Source: Flavimarina sp. Hel_I_48 (GTDB lineage Bacteria; Bacteroidota; Bacteroidia; Flavobacteriales; Flavobacteriaceae). Taken from it: DNA of 64,000 nt. Every line of letters starts with the position of its first letter. Positions within the stretch are counted from its first letter, which is position 1. Shown here one piece after another: positions 26,716-35,030 of the stretch. Made by a program: the position numbers and the translations under genes. The DNA lies in contig NZ_JPOL01000002.1 in NCBI RefSeq assembly GCF_000733945.1, positions 2,977,001 to 3,041,000 of the forward strand, given 5' to 3'. The notes beneath the pieces were generated by a model. That model was not told where the DNA came from and did not search any database. It worked only from the letters and a program-made list of their open reading frames with translations.

Positions 26716-27534
26716 TTACGCTGTAGGCAAATTGTTTGCCGTGAATGGGGTAACTATAAATTCAAGATCAACCACTGCTGCAATCACATCTGCAGGGAGG
26801 GTAGCTTTGTCATATGCAACGCCTGAGCCTCCTAAATCCACAAGAACATCAGCGCTTGCAAAATTAGAGGTGTTTGGGCTCACAAGATCTCTAAAAGCCG
26901 AAGCATGACGTGCTTCTACAGATACAATCTTACCCGCCAAAGTTAAATAAGTAACACCAGCAGCATCGCTAACATCAATTAATTTACCGGCACCATTGTA
27001 AGCAGAAACTCCGGTATCTTCTAACGCAACAGCCGTCGCTAAAACAGAATCCCTACTTGAAAAATCAACAGCATTAGGTCCTGATGAGAAATCAAATTCT
27101 AAATCTGGTAATACCTGATCTGCTTCAACTGCCGCAGAAATTGCCGTTTTAAAGAAATCCCTATGGATTACTTCATGATTAGTAGTATCTAAAATAATTT
27201 GCTTTTCTTCACTATCATCAGGAAGTCCTTGATAATAAGATCCATTAAGTACTTCTAAATAAAAAGCAGCTTCTAGCTGTTCTAACGCAAAAGCGTAATT
27301 AAGTATTCCAACATTTCCGGAACCTAAATCAAATACTGCCGGCTCTTCTGGAACTTCTGGATCTTCTGGATCATCAGGATTCTGATTTACGATTCCCATA
27401 TCATCGTCATCGCTACATGAGAGTAATAAACCTCCACCCACGATAGCCATTCCACTTAATTTTAAAAACTTTCGTCTGTCGCGTCCAGTTAATGGCTCTA
27501 GTGCGTCATCCTTTTTAATTTCATTGCTTTTCAT
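26716..27534 (-). CDS. Exported ferritin-like protein B, Tat lipoprotein
   Basis: 272 aa. A clear Tat motif DRRKFLKLSG followed by a hydrophobic segment and lipobox LLLSC makes it a Tat-exported lipoprotein, with an acidic linker (SDDDDMG, PDDPEDPEVPEEP). The helical bundle repeats the partner's ligand pattern: ALEQLEAAFYLEVL, NHEVIHRDFF, ALEDTGVSAY, VSVEARHASAF. Export folded through Tat fits a protein loaded with a metal cofactor in the cytoplasm. First gene of the two-gene unit. Function unknown; paralogue of the downstream gene. Confidence 0.86.
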   Translation of the reverse strand: MKSNEIKKDDALEPLTGRDRRKFLKLSGMAIVGGGLLLSCSDDDDMGIVNQNPDDPEDPEVPEEPAVFDLGSGNVGILNYAFALEQLEAAFYLEVLNGSYYQGLPDDSEEKQIILDTTNHEVIHRDFFKTAISAAVEADQVLPDLEFDFSSGPNAVDFSSRDSVLATAVALEDTGVSAYNGAGKLIDVSDAAGVTYLTLAGKIVSVEARHASAFRDLVSPNTSNFASADVLVDLGGSGVAYDKATLPADVIAAVVDLEFIVTPFTANNLPTA

Positions 27535-27953
27535 CGAAATTGTATTTTTAGTTATTATTCATTCTGAATCTCAACATAATCTACGAGGAAAAGGGCAGCC
27601 TAGTTTTAAAATGATAAACCTTTAACAGATATTTATGACTTTTTACCGATTAAAAGAAGATTATATCTTAAAATTTAACATTTAAAGAATTTCTAACTGC
27701 CTAGAAGTTAGATTTTCAGATTAATAAATTTTTCAAAATTGTTAATACACTGTAGGTACTTTAACGATATATTTTCAGAAAATTAAAAATAAGGAATATG
27801 GAGTTCTAAGGAAACAACTATTAAGTTCTATTGAATAGCATTTTAAAATTCAATTTTTCCCCTTTAGTATATTTGAAATTTCAAAATTTCAAAAACTATA
27901 TTTAATGCTTAGTGAGCATTTACTAAGTGCAAATAGAAGATTCTTTAGTGCGC
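27535..27953. other. Gene-free stretch upstream of the ferritin-like pair
   Basis: 419 bp, very AT-rich. It must contain the promoter for the pair on the minus strand, but I find no clean TAnnTTTG/TTG combination there. Nothing else recognised. Confidence 0.5.
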
Positions 27954-28568
27954 TTATTCCACTGCGCAGGGAAAGTCAAAGTTAATGATCTCGTACTGGT
28001 AATTTTTTTTATAATTAAAATGCCACCATTCGGTACGTATGGTTTCAAAACCATAAAGAAGCATACCTTTTTGCAATAACGCTCTGTTTTTAAGAATTTG
28101 ATCTGGAAAGTCCGTATGGTCAATATGCGCCTCTATGCCAAAAAAATCGTGATCTGTACCCATATCCACTGGCTCCCCCTCTAGTGTAATAAGTGAAATA
28201 TCTACTGCAGCGCCCCTATTATGAATGGAGCCGCTTGTGTAAGGATTTGCCACGTATTGTGGATTAGGATATGCTTTCCACATTTTTTTCTGGGCAGAAA
28301 CGGGACGGTAACAATCGTAGAGGAGAATTTTATACCCAAGTTCGCAGAAATAATGGTTTGCCTCTTTAAGCGCGTCAGCTACTTCGGGTCTCAAATAACA
28401 AGCTGCACAATCATAGAAAGCTTCTTTAAGAAAATTATTTTCCCCGGCGTATCGTATATCATACGCAAAACCGTCCTGCAGGGTGTCTAGCTGTACGAGA
28501 TCTACCTTTTGTGCTGGCAGCATTGCCGTAAAAAGAAGGAGAAAAACAATTAAAAATGTTCTATTCAT
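27954..28568 (-). CDS. Exported D-alanyl-D-alanine dipeptidase, VanX/DdpX family
   Basis: 204 aa, peptidase family M15D. Signal peptide to ~residue 19. Zinc ligands and catalytic residues are in place: Arg88 (YRPV), His116 and Asp123 (SIHNRGAAVD), Glu180 and His183 (EWWHF). It cleaves D-Ala-D-Ala dipeptide in the periplasm, a role in peptidoglycan turnover or dipeptide scavenging; no vanA/vanH neighbours, so no link to glycopeptide resistance. A TATATTTA box (28572-28579) ends 3 nt before the ATG, suggesting an almost leaderless transcript. Confidence 0.92.
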   Translation of the reverse strand: MNRTFLIVFLLLFTAMLPAQKVDLVQLDTLQDGFAYDIRYAGENNFLKEAFYDCAACYLRPEVADALKEANHYFCELGYKILLYDCYRPVSAQKKMWKAYPNPQYVANPYTSGSIHNRGAAVDISLITLEGEPVDMGTDHDFFGIEAHIDHTDFPDQILKNRALLQKGMLLYGFETIRTEWWHFNYKKNYQYEIINFDFPCAVE

Positions 28569-28636
28569 GCTTAAATATAGCCAATAATTAACACCTAAAG
28601 GTAATTTCTACAATGCTGAAACTAGTCTGGATAACA

Positions 28637-28921
28637 TTATTTAAGGTGGGGTTCAATATATTTTGCATCCATCCAGAAAGTCCCGCAAGGAACTACGGAA
28701 CAAATCAGAACAATCACCAGTGTTTTAAATGACCACCGCAACTGCCTGCTAACGATTACCGCAACGATGACATATGCGATAAACAGCACCCCATGAGCCA
28801 TACCCAACCATTGATTGGGAACTGGGTTATCGTAAAAATACTTCAAAGGCATGGTAATGAGAAGCAAGCCCAGAAAAGAAATTCCTTCAAGAATACCGAG
28901 TATTTTAAAAAATCGAAGCAT
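28637..28921 (-). CDS. DUF3817 membrane protein
   Basis: 94 aa, three hydrophobic segments, with the DUF3817 pattern FKILGILEGISFLGLLL, PLKYFYDNP, GMAHGVLFIAYVIVA. Function unknown; integral inner-membrane protein. It starts 5 bp after the VTT-domain gene on the same strand, so both belong to one transcript from the promoter at 29561-29591. Confidence 0.85.
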   Translation of the reverse strand: MLRFFKILGILEGISFLGLLLITMPLKYFYDNPVPNQWLGMAHGVLFIAYVIVAVIVSRQLRWSFKTLVIVLICSVVPCGTFWMDAKYIEPHLK

Positions 28922-28926
28922 AGGCT

Positions 28927-29544
28927 TTATACTAAACTAAATATTGCAGCGCCATAAACGGCAAACCTCACAAAACGCATCAAACCAAATAAAAGATAAT
29001 TTTTAAACGGAAATTTTATCATACCTGCCGCCAGGCTGCTAATGGCAAACGGAAGTGGCAGGATAGCACCCACAATGATTAAAAAACCTCCCCATTTACG
29101 TGCATTTTTAAGGTGTTTTGCCATTTTTACCTCTAGATACTCATGTACCGCTTGAATGCGCGTAGATGCCCTGCCGGCGAAATAAGAGATAATACCACCC
29201 GTGTAAGAAAGCACCGCAAGCAAGCTCAGATATAAGATTGGATTTGGCATTTTATCGCTCCATGCTATAAATATTTCTGGCGGAATAAGTCCCAGAATGG
29301 TTTCCGAAATAAAAAAAACCGCGAGTACCCAGAATGTTGGGAAGGTATCCGTCATTTTGACCAGAAGGCTGTTGAGATCAATTACAAAATAATGAATCGC
29401 AAAGATGACTGCAATAAACAGAAGGATAGGGGGGAGCGCTTTTTTAAGACTAGTGCCTAAAAAGCTGTAAAAACCGGTATACTTATAATATTGATGAAGC
29501 AGTTGAAGCCTGGACTTACGTTCCCCACCTTTATGTTGTGACAT
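28927..29544 (-). CDS. VTT/SNARE-associated (DedA-like) membrane protein
   Basis: 205 aa. Membrane protein with the VTT core: ISETILGLIPPEIFIAW, a Gly-rich YTGGIISYFAGRAS, and the reentrant motif VGAILPLPFAISSLAAGM followed by a final amphipathic region. DedA/VTT proteins include flippases for lipid carriers; the substrate here is not known. First gene of a two-gene operon with the DUF3817 protein, behind a good promoter. Confidence 0.85.
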   Translation of the reverse strand: MSQHKGGERKSRLQLLHQYYKYTGFYSFLGTSLKKALPPILLFIAVIFAIHYFVIDLNSLLVKMTDTFPTFWVLAVFFISETILGLIPPEIFIAWSDKMPNPILYLSLLAVLSYTGGIISYFAGRASTRIQAVHEYLEVKMAKHLKNARKWGGFLIIVGAILPLPFAISSLAAGMIKFPFKNYLLFGLMRFVRFAVYGAAIFSLV

Positions 29545-29560
29545 GATCTAAAATTTGGTG

Positions 29561-29591
29561 CAAAATTACGCCTTAAGCATTGGAAGACCAA
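29561..29591 (-). promoter_or_regulatory. Promoter of the VTT-DUF3817 operon
   Basis: Minus strand: TTG (29591-29589), 20-bp spacer, TAATTTTG (29568-29561). Full -33/-7 match; the leader is about 12-16 nt. Confidence 0.7.
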
Positions 29592-29686
29592 CGCAAAATG
29601 AACCAATTATGAACTGTATTTTAGTTTTAATAAAACTTTAATTGTCACCTTTCCGCTACGCTGAATATTAATATTAAATTTAAGCT

Positions 29687-30412
29687 ATGGATAAATTAAA
29701 AAACAAAGTAGCCTTCATTACTGGAGGTACAAAAGGAATAGGAAGAGGAATCGCAGAATCCCTTTTAAAATTAAATATGAACGTGGCAATCACGAGCCGC
29801 ACCCAGAGTGCAGCTCAGGAAGCTGCTGATGAACTTAATAATGCAAACAGCGGTGAAGGCAACGTAATAGGCATAGAGGCTGACGTACGTGACTACGACA
29901 GCCAAAAAGAAGCGGTTGCAAAAATACTTGATAAGTGGGGTCAAATTGACGTACTTGTTGCCAATGCCGGCTTAGGTCATTTTGGAAATATTTCAGAACT
30001 TACGGTTGATCAATGGGATGAAACTATAAGTACAAACCTTACGGGTGTTTTTTATAGTGTAAAAGCTACCCTCGAAGCTTTACAGAATTCAGAGGGTTAT
30101 ATCTTTACTATATCAAGCCTTGCGGGTACAAATTTCTTTGCTGGCGGTAGTGCCTACAATGCGAGTAAATTTGGACTTACCGGTTTTAGTCAGGCTTTAA
30201 TGCTTGATGTGCGTGATAAGGGAGTGAAGGTGACCACGATCATGCCAGGTTCTGTAGCAACGCACTTTGGAGGTCATGAGCCTTCTAGTGATGATGACTG
30301 GAAAATACAAAGTGAAGATATGGGGCAGATCGTTTCAGACCTGTTACAGATGCATCCCAGGACGTTGCCAAGTAAGGTTGAGGTCAGACCCTCTAAACCA
30401 CCAAAAAAGTAA
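29687..30412 (+). CDS. Short-chain dehydrogenase/reductase
   Basis: 241 aa, classical SDR. Cofactor motif TGGTKGIG at 12-19, NAG at 93-95, catalytic Ser143, Tyr157 and Lys161 (YNASK). Ser37 and Arg38 after the second strand (TSRTQ) favour NADP. Closest in style to FabG-like 3-ketoacyl reductases, but isolated SDRs have many substrates and none is indicated here. Single gene ended by a bidirectional terminator. Confidence 0.92.
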   Translation: MDKLKNKVAFITGGTKGIGRGIAESLLKLNMNVAITSRTQSAAQEAADELNNANSGEGNVIGIEADVRDYDSQKEAVAKILDKWGQIDVLVANAGLGHFGNISELTVDQWDETISTNLTGVFYSVKATLEALQNSEGYIFTISSLAGTNFFAGGSAYNASKFGLTGFSQALMLDVRDKGVKVTTIMPGSVATHFGGHEPSSDDDWKIQSEDMGQIVSDLLQMHPRTLPSKVEVRPSKPPKK

Positions 30413-30430
30413 AGAAATTCAACTATTTAA

Positions 30431-30467
30431 GCATAAAAAAAGCACCTTTAAGGTGCTTTTTTTATGC
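30431..30467. terminator. Bidirectional terminator
   Basis: Perfect 37-bp palindrome with core AGCACCTTTAAGGTGCT, flanked by A7 and T7, between the convergent SDR and the small gene at 30491. Confidence 0.9.
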
Positions 30468-30490
30468 TTTATAACAAGTAAACCCAGGAA

Positions 30491-30868
30491 TCAATTTTCG
30501 TCTGCGTAGTCTTGAAGCGCCTCTACATAAGAACGAATGTCCAAACGATTGGATTTATTTTCAGGTTCTGCAATAAGGTTGAGCAGATAAAGAAAACTTT
30601 CATTGGGTTCTGATGGCTCCCGGGGCTCAAGATCTTCTTCATGGCCTTCAATAGGTTCTTCTTCGGGAATATCTATGGCAAATGTCTGGTATTCTTCAAT
30701 ATGTTCAAAAGTAAGACGTACAACTTTTGCTATGAGGGGCCTTTCTTCTTCCACAGCATAGGGACGCAGGCTTTTAAGATCATTTACGGCCGTATTTGTG
30801 ATGATGCCGTTATTCTCAACGTCATCTATAAGCTTGTTAAGTAGCTTTACTGCTTTGGGATTCTTCAA
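30491..30868 (-). CDS. Small acidic protein of unknown function, TTG start
   Basis: 125 aa from a TTG at 30868 (MKNPKAVKLLNKLID). A frame open further upstream to 30970 contains the -7 box TACCTTTG at 30891-30898, so a start downstream of that box is more likely. The central part (EEEPIEGHEEDLEPREPSEP) is very acidic. Helical, soluble, no known domain. Divergent from the SF2 helicase gene and convergent with the SDR. Start choice rests on the promoter and is moderately sure. Confidence 0.6.
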   Translation of the reverse strand: MKNPKAVKLLNKLIDDVENNGIITNTAVNDLKSLRPYAVEEERPLIAKVVRLTFEHIEEYQTFAIDIPEEEPIEGHEEDLEPREPSEPNESFLYLLNLIAEPENKSNRLDIRSYVEALQDYADEN

Positions 30869-30890
30869 TGCTATAAGTTTGGTTAGATGA

Positions 30891-30898
30891 CAAAGGTA
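30891..30898 (-). promoter_or_regulatory. -7 box of the small acidic protein gene
   Basis: TACCTTTG on the minus strand, exact TAnnTTTG, 22 nt before the TTG start. The nearest upstream TTG is 25 bp away, longer than usual. Confidence 0.5.
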
Positions 30899-31041
30899 AA
30901 AGATTAGGTCTTTTCCTGCACTACAAGGCTTTACTTTTTTCCAGGTGCATCTATAAATAATCCTAAACATATGGTTGTGAACTTAATAGGAATCCAACAA
31001 ATATTAAGACGTTAATTTTTTTAAGAAGCCTTTAAATACCT

Positions 31042-31049
31042 TATTTTTG
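31042..31049 (+). promoter_or_regulatory. -7 box of the SF2 helicase gene
   Basis: TATTTTTG, exact TAnnTTTG, 28 nt before the TTG start at 31078. No strict TTG at -33. Confidence 0.55.
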
Positions 31050-31077
31050 CAAAATTCATTATCAAAAATTACTACAC

Positions 31078-32610
31078 TTGGGCGAACGATCTAGAGAGCG
31101 GAAAAAAAACGAAGGAAAAGAACTTTATTCATATCAATTAAAAGATTTAGACAGGATTTTTGCCTGTATAGAAGAATCTACAGATGATTTTAACCTGTTG
31201 TACCAGTTGCCCACGGGTGGTGGTAAAACGGTTATATTTTCTGAAATAGTGCGTCGTTATATTGCTGAAAAGAATAAGAAGGTAATTATTCTCACGCACC
31301 GTATCGAACTTTCTTCACAGACCTCAAAAATGCTTACCAGTTTTGATGTGCCTAATATGGTAATCAATAGTAAGGTGAAGACCCTGGAGGGCAACGAGAA
31401 TTATATGTGCTACGTAGCCATGGTGGAAACGTTGAACAACCGTTTGCAGGATAAGCAGATGAAATTTAACGATGTGGGGCTTGTGATTATTGATGAAGCG
31501 CACTACAATTCATTCCGTAAGCTTTTCAGCCATTTTAAAAAGACCTTCATACTTGGTGTGACCGCAACACCGCTAAGTTCTAATGTGAAGCTTCCCATGA
31601 AGGATAATTATAAAAAACTTATCATGGGCGAGAGTATTTCTTCGCTTATCGATAAGGGCTTTCTTTCACAGGCGAATGTGCACACGTATGATGTAGGTCT
31701 TAAAACACTTCAGGTAGGTATCAATGGGGATTATACCGTAAAATCTTCAGAGATCTTATATACAAACCATAGCATGCAGCAAAAACTGCTCATGGCTTAT
31801 GAAGAGAAGGCAAAAGATACCAAGACGTTGATCTTCAACAATGGTATAAATACGTCTCACTATGTATACGAGACTTTCAAGGAGGCGGGTTATGATGTGA
31901 TGCACCTTGATAATACCCATAGCAACAAAGAGCGCAAGGAAATTTTGAAATGGTTCAAGAAAACCCCGGGTGCGATCCTTACCTCAGTAAGTATCTTAAC
32001 TACTGGTTTTGATGAGCCTACTGTTGAAACTATTATTCTTAACCGTGCGACACGATCCCTCACGCTTTATTTCCAAATGATAGGTAGGGGCTCACGGGTT
32101 TTACCTAATAAAAAAGAATTTCAGGTAATTGATTTAGGTAATAATGTGGCGCGTTTTGGCCTTTGGGACGGTCCCATGGACTGGAATGATATTTTTATGT
32201 ATCCCGAATTTTACCTTGAAAACCTTGTAAGTGATGAGGATATTGAGCGGGAATTTATTTATGAAATGCCACCCGAATTGCGCGAACAGTTCAGCAATAG
32301 TAAAGAGATAGATTTTGATATCAAGGCAGAATATGAAAAGGTTTTTGCCGAAGGTAAAAAGTCAAAACTGGCCCTTGAACGCTCCATAGCACAACATGCC
32401 AAGATCGTATTTGAAAATACGGAGGATGTTTTTGATGCGCGTATTCTTGCCCGGGAACTTAAAGATGAAATCAGTTTCCGTATACGCCAGTATTCGTACT
32501 GTATCATGAAAAATACCCAGAATTACAAAGACTGGTTAGAAGAGGATTACATGCGCAAGCTTCGACTCAAGTTGAGCCAAATGTACACAAGCGTTACGCC
32601 TGTTGAATAA
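31078..32610 (+). CDS. Superfamily 2 DEAH-type helicase
   Basis: 510 aa. Walker A LPTGGGKT with Lys50, motif Ia ILTHRIEL, DEAH at 139-142, motif III VTATP, and motif VI QMIGRGSR place it in SF2, closest in style to the UvrB/Rad25-like DEAD/DEAH helicases. The ~120-residue C-terminal part is helical and unassigned. The start is a TTG; the first in-frame ATG falls inside the helicase core and is too late, and the -7 box 28 nt upstream supports the TTG. It stands alone with no nuclease or methylase neighbour, so a defence role is not indicated. DNA or RNA substrate unknown. Confidence 0.88.
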   Translation: MGERSRERKKNEGKELYSYQLKDLDRIFACIEESTDDFNLLYQLPTGGGKTVIFSEIVRRYIAEKNKKVIILTHRIELSSQTSKMLTSFDVPNMVINSKVKTLEGNENYMCYVAMVETLNNRLQDKQMKFNDVGLVIIDEAHYNSFRKLFSHFKKTFILGVTATPLSSNVKLPMKDNYKKLIMGESISSLIDKGFLSQANVHTYDVGLKTLQVGINGDYTVKSSEILYTNHSMQQKLLMAYEEKAKDTKTLIFNNGINTSHYVYETFKEAGYDVMHLDNTHSNKERKEILKWFKKTPGAILTSVSILTTGFDEPTVETIILNRATRSLTLYFQMIGRGSRVLPNKKEFQVIDLGNNVARFGLWDGPMDWNDIFMYPEFYLENLVSDEDIEREFIYEMPPELREQFSNSKEIDFDIKAEYEKVFAEGKKSKLALERSIAQHAKIVFENTEDVFDARILARELKDEISFRIRQYSYCIMKNTQNYKDWLEEDYMRKLRLKLSQMYTSVTPVE

Positions 32611-32747
32611 ATAAGCATCTTGTTTATAAAAGCTTAGGGATTGCTGCCTTAAAAAGGGCGAGATTTTGAATGCTATGTTATGAAGGATTTTTATAAGTAG
32701 CGGTGCGCTTCGTCAATATTAAATTATACAGATTTAAATTAAATTAA

Positions 32748-33452
32748 ATGAAATATAGCTTCACAACATGTGCGCTGATTGCGTCACTATTTCTGGCTAC
32801 AGTACATACCAGCATCGCACAGGAAACCGAAGGTAAATTGGGCGGATGGTACGCTTATGTGTTCAATACAAAATTTGGTGATTCGCAGTTTGGTGCCATG
32901 GGGGACTTTCAATACCGTTTACATGGTTTGGGCAATGATTTTCAGCAACTTATTTTAAGGGGAGGACTTACGTATAGACCTAAAGATTCTGGGATTACAT
33001 TGCTGGCTGGTTATTCTTATTTTAGTTCGGGTGTTCTGGGAGATGTTGAATCAACGTTTTCTGAGCATCGCCCATACCAGGATGCACTTCTATCACAGCA
33101 GGTGTGGGGCAACGTATTTGTGGTTCATCGTTTTCGGTTAGAGGAGCGTTTTGTGGAAGACCAGGATTTTAGGACACGTTTTCGCTATATGGTTTCCGCC
33201 CGTCTTCCTTTAAATCAAAAGACACTCACAAAAGACGCCTTCTTTCTGGTTGCTTTGAATGAAGTTTTTATAAATGGCCAGAAAGATATAGGAAATGATA
33301 GAAATGTCACGTTATTTGACCGCAACTGGTTGGCCGGTGGTATAGGTTATGCATTTACGGATAAGTTGCGGCTTGAGGCAACTTATATGCGAGAGAGTAC
33401 TGAAAGCCGAAACAAAGGACAGCTATGGTTTACGCTTTTCCATACCCTTTAA
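32748..33452 (+). CDS. DUF2490 outer-membrane barrel protein
   Basis: 234 aa with a signal peptide (cut near SIAQE, ~residue 25). Alternating amphipathic strands (GGWYAYVFNTKFGDSQFGAM, VHRFRLEERFVEDQDFRTRF, LRLEATYMRES) and an aromatic/leucine C-terminus are typical of DUF2490 barrels in Bacteroidota. Function unknown. Separate transcription unit with a bidirectional terminator downstream. Confidence 0.82.
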   Translation: MKYSFTTCALIASLFLATVHTSIAQETEGKLGGWYAYVFNTKFGDSQFGAMGDFQYRLHGLGNDFQQLILRGGLTYRPKDSGITLLAGYSYFSSGVLGDVESTFSEHRPYQDALLSQQVWGNVFVVHRFRLEERFVEDQDFRTRFRYMVSARLPLNQKTLTKDAFFLVALNEVFINGQKDIGNDRNVTLFDRNWLAGGIGYAFTDKLRLEATYMRESTESRNKGQLWFTLFHTL

Positions 33453-33562
33453 AAATAACTCTAGTTGACAAGCTTATTGTAACAAATAACATCCTGTAGA
33501 ATTTTAAGTAGTGATGTACTAGGTCTAATCGATCTATTCTCTTAAGGTAGAATGAGGTGAAT

Positions 33563-33599
33563 AAAAAAACGGCCCGCTTTATTAGCGGGCCGTTTTTTT
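33563..33599. terminator. Bidirectional terminator
   Basis: Stem ACGGCCCGCT / AGCGGGCCGT with loop TTATT and flanking A7/T7, between convergent DUF2490 gene and rpoD. Confidence 0.9.
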
Positions 33600-33621
33600 A
33601 TTGTAATGAAGTCAGGGATTC

Positions 33622-34488
33622 TTAACCTAAATACGTTTTAAGAACTTTACTTCTTGAGGTATGACGCAATCTGCGAATTCCTTTTTCACGAATTTGACGT
33701 ACACGTTCGCGACTTAGGTCGAACATTTCACCAATTTCCTGTAAGGTGTGTGGTTGCTCACCGCCAAGGCCGTAATTCAATTTAATGACATCAGATTCAC
33801 GTGGAGACAAAGTTTCAAGCGCACGCTCTATCTCTGTACCTAATGATTCTTGCATCAAATCTGCATCTGGATTAGGTGATTCACCAGAACGTAAAACATC
33901 ATAAAGATTTGAATCATTTTCTCCTTCCTTGAAGGGAGCATCCATGGAGAGGTTACGACCGCTATTTTTCATAGCAAGTTTAACCTTGGAGATTGTCATG
34001 TCAAGCTCTTTTGCAATTTCATCTGCAGAAGGTGGTCGTTCAAGACTTTGCTCCAGGTAGGAGAATGCTTTGTTGATCTTACTTATCGTGCCTATTTTGT
34101 TAAGCGGCAGACGTACGGTTCTAGAATGTTCTGAAATGGCCTGTAATATGGATTGCCTAATCCACCATACGGCGTATGAAATAAATTTAAAACCTCTGGT
34201 TTCGTCAAAACGTTTTGCAGCCTTTACAAGTCCTACATTACCTTCATTGATAAGGTCTGGTAGTTTTAAACCCTGGTTTTGATACTGTTTTGCAACAGAT
34301 ACAACAAAACGCAAATTAGCCTTAGTCAATCGTTCCAGGGCAATTTGATCGCCTTCCCGAATGCGTTGTGCCAACTCTACCTCTTCATCAGCGGTAATCA
34401 TGTCTAATTTACTGACATCCTGTAAATAGGTATTTAATGACTTCGATTCCCTATTGGTTACCTGCTTCGTGATCTTGAGCTGTCTCAT
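33622..34488 (-). CDS. rpoD: Primary sigma factor RpoD, short Bacteroidota type
   Basis: 288 aa. Region 1.2 begins at [16 protein letters not shown]. Region 2 has [16 protein letters not shown] and [15 protein letters not shown], region 3 [13 protein letters not shown], and region 4 [14 protein letters not shown] and the helix-turn-helix [16 protein letters not shown]. There is no acidic region 1.1, as usual in this phylum, whose housekeeping sigma reads the -33 TTTG / -7 TAnnTTTG promoters seen throughout this window. Only genes of its own unit are nearby. A TATATTTG box ~150 bp upstream implies a long leader. Confidence 0.96.
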   Translation of the reverse strand: MRQLKITKQVTNRESKSLNTYLQDVSKLDMITADEEVELAQRIREGDQIALERLTKANLRFVVSVAKQYQNQGLKLPDLINEGNVGLVKAAKRFDETRGFKFISYAVWWIRQSILQAISEHSRTVRLPLNKIGTISKINKAFSYLEQSLERPPSADEIAKELDMTISKVKLAMKNSGRNLSMDAPFKEGENDSNLYDVLRSGESPNPDADLMQESLGTEIERALETLSPRESDVIKLNYGLGGEQPHTLQEIGEMFDLSRERVRQIREKGIRRLRHTSRSKVLKTYLG

Positions 34489-35030
34489 ATATAGTCTTTA
34501 GTTTTTTTTTACCTGGTAGTATAACACCAATAATCGACAAAAACAATAATTTCCTCTGAAAATTACTTTATTTAGTATTTTTTTATGAAAAATAAATATT
34601 TCGCCTGTTTATCTAATGTATTTATCAATTAGCGCCTGCAAATATACGTAGGAATGTGTTAACATCATATTTTAACCCTTAATTAGTCGGAAAGTTTGAT
34701 ATTTCTTTACATGGCTCTTTGGCTAATGCTCTACTTCATCCTAGAATATTAAAGACTATCAGCCATCCCGTTTTTAGGTTATTTGAACTAATGGAGATTT
34801 TGAAATATGCGTATTCCGTTGAATGCTATAGAGGTAAGTGCTGATATTGCGGTTGGCATTTCTTTTTGCAATAATTACAAGAGATCTATGAGTAGAATAA
34901 AAGAAATTAGAGCATTACACCTCATGGACTATTTTTCATAAATTTTATGTCAAAAAGATTTTAGAACTAAATAAAATATCTAATTTTTACCTACCAAACG
35001 AATCCTAACTTTTAATCTTTCTACTTGACG
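34489..35030. other. Divergent intergenic region rpoD / nhaD
   Basis: 542 bp, AT-rich. It holds the rpoD -7 box at 34639-34646 and its ~150-nt leader; the rest carries no ORF or RNA that I recognise. I find no good -7 box directly ahead of nhaD. Confidence 0.5.
34639..34646 (-). promoter_or_regulatory. -7 box of rpoD
   Basis: TATATTTG on the minus strand, exact TAnnTTTG, 150 nt before the rpoD ATG. No strict TTG at -33 (GTTAACA in its place). Confidence 0.5.

Noticed and set aside
31078..32610. Helicase as part of a defence island
   Set aside because: No nuclease, methylase, toxin or integrase gene is adjacent; neighbours are housekeeping genes.
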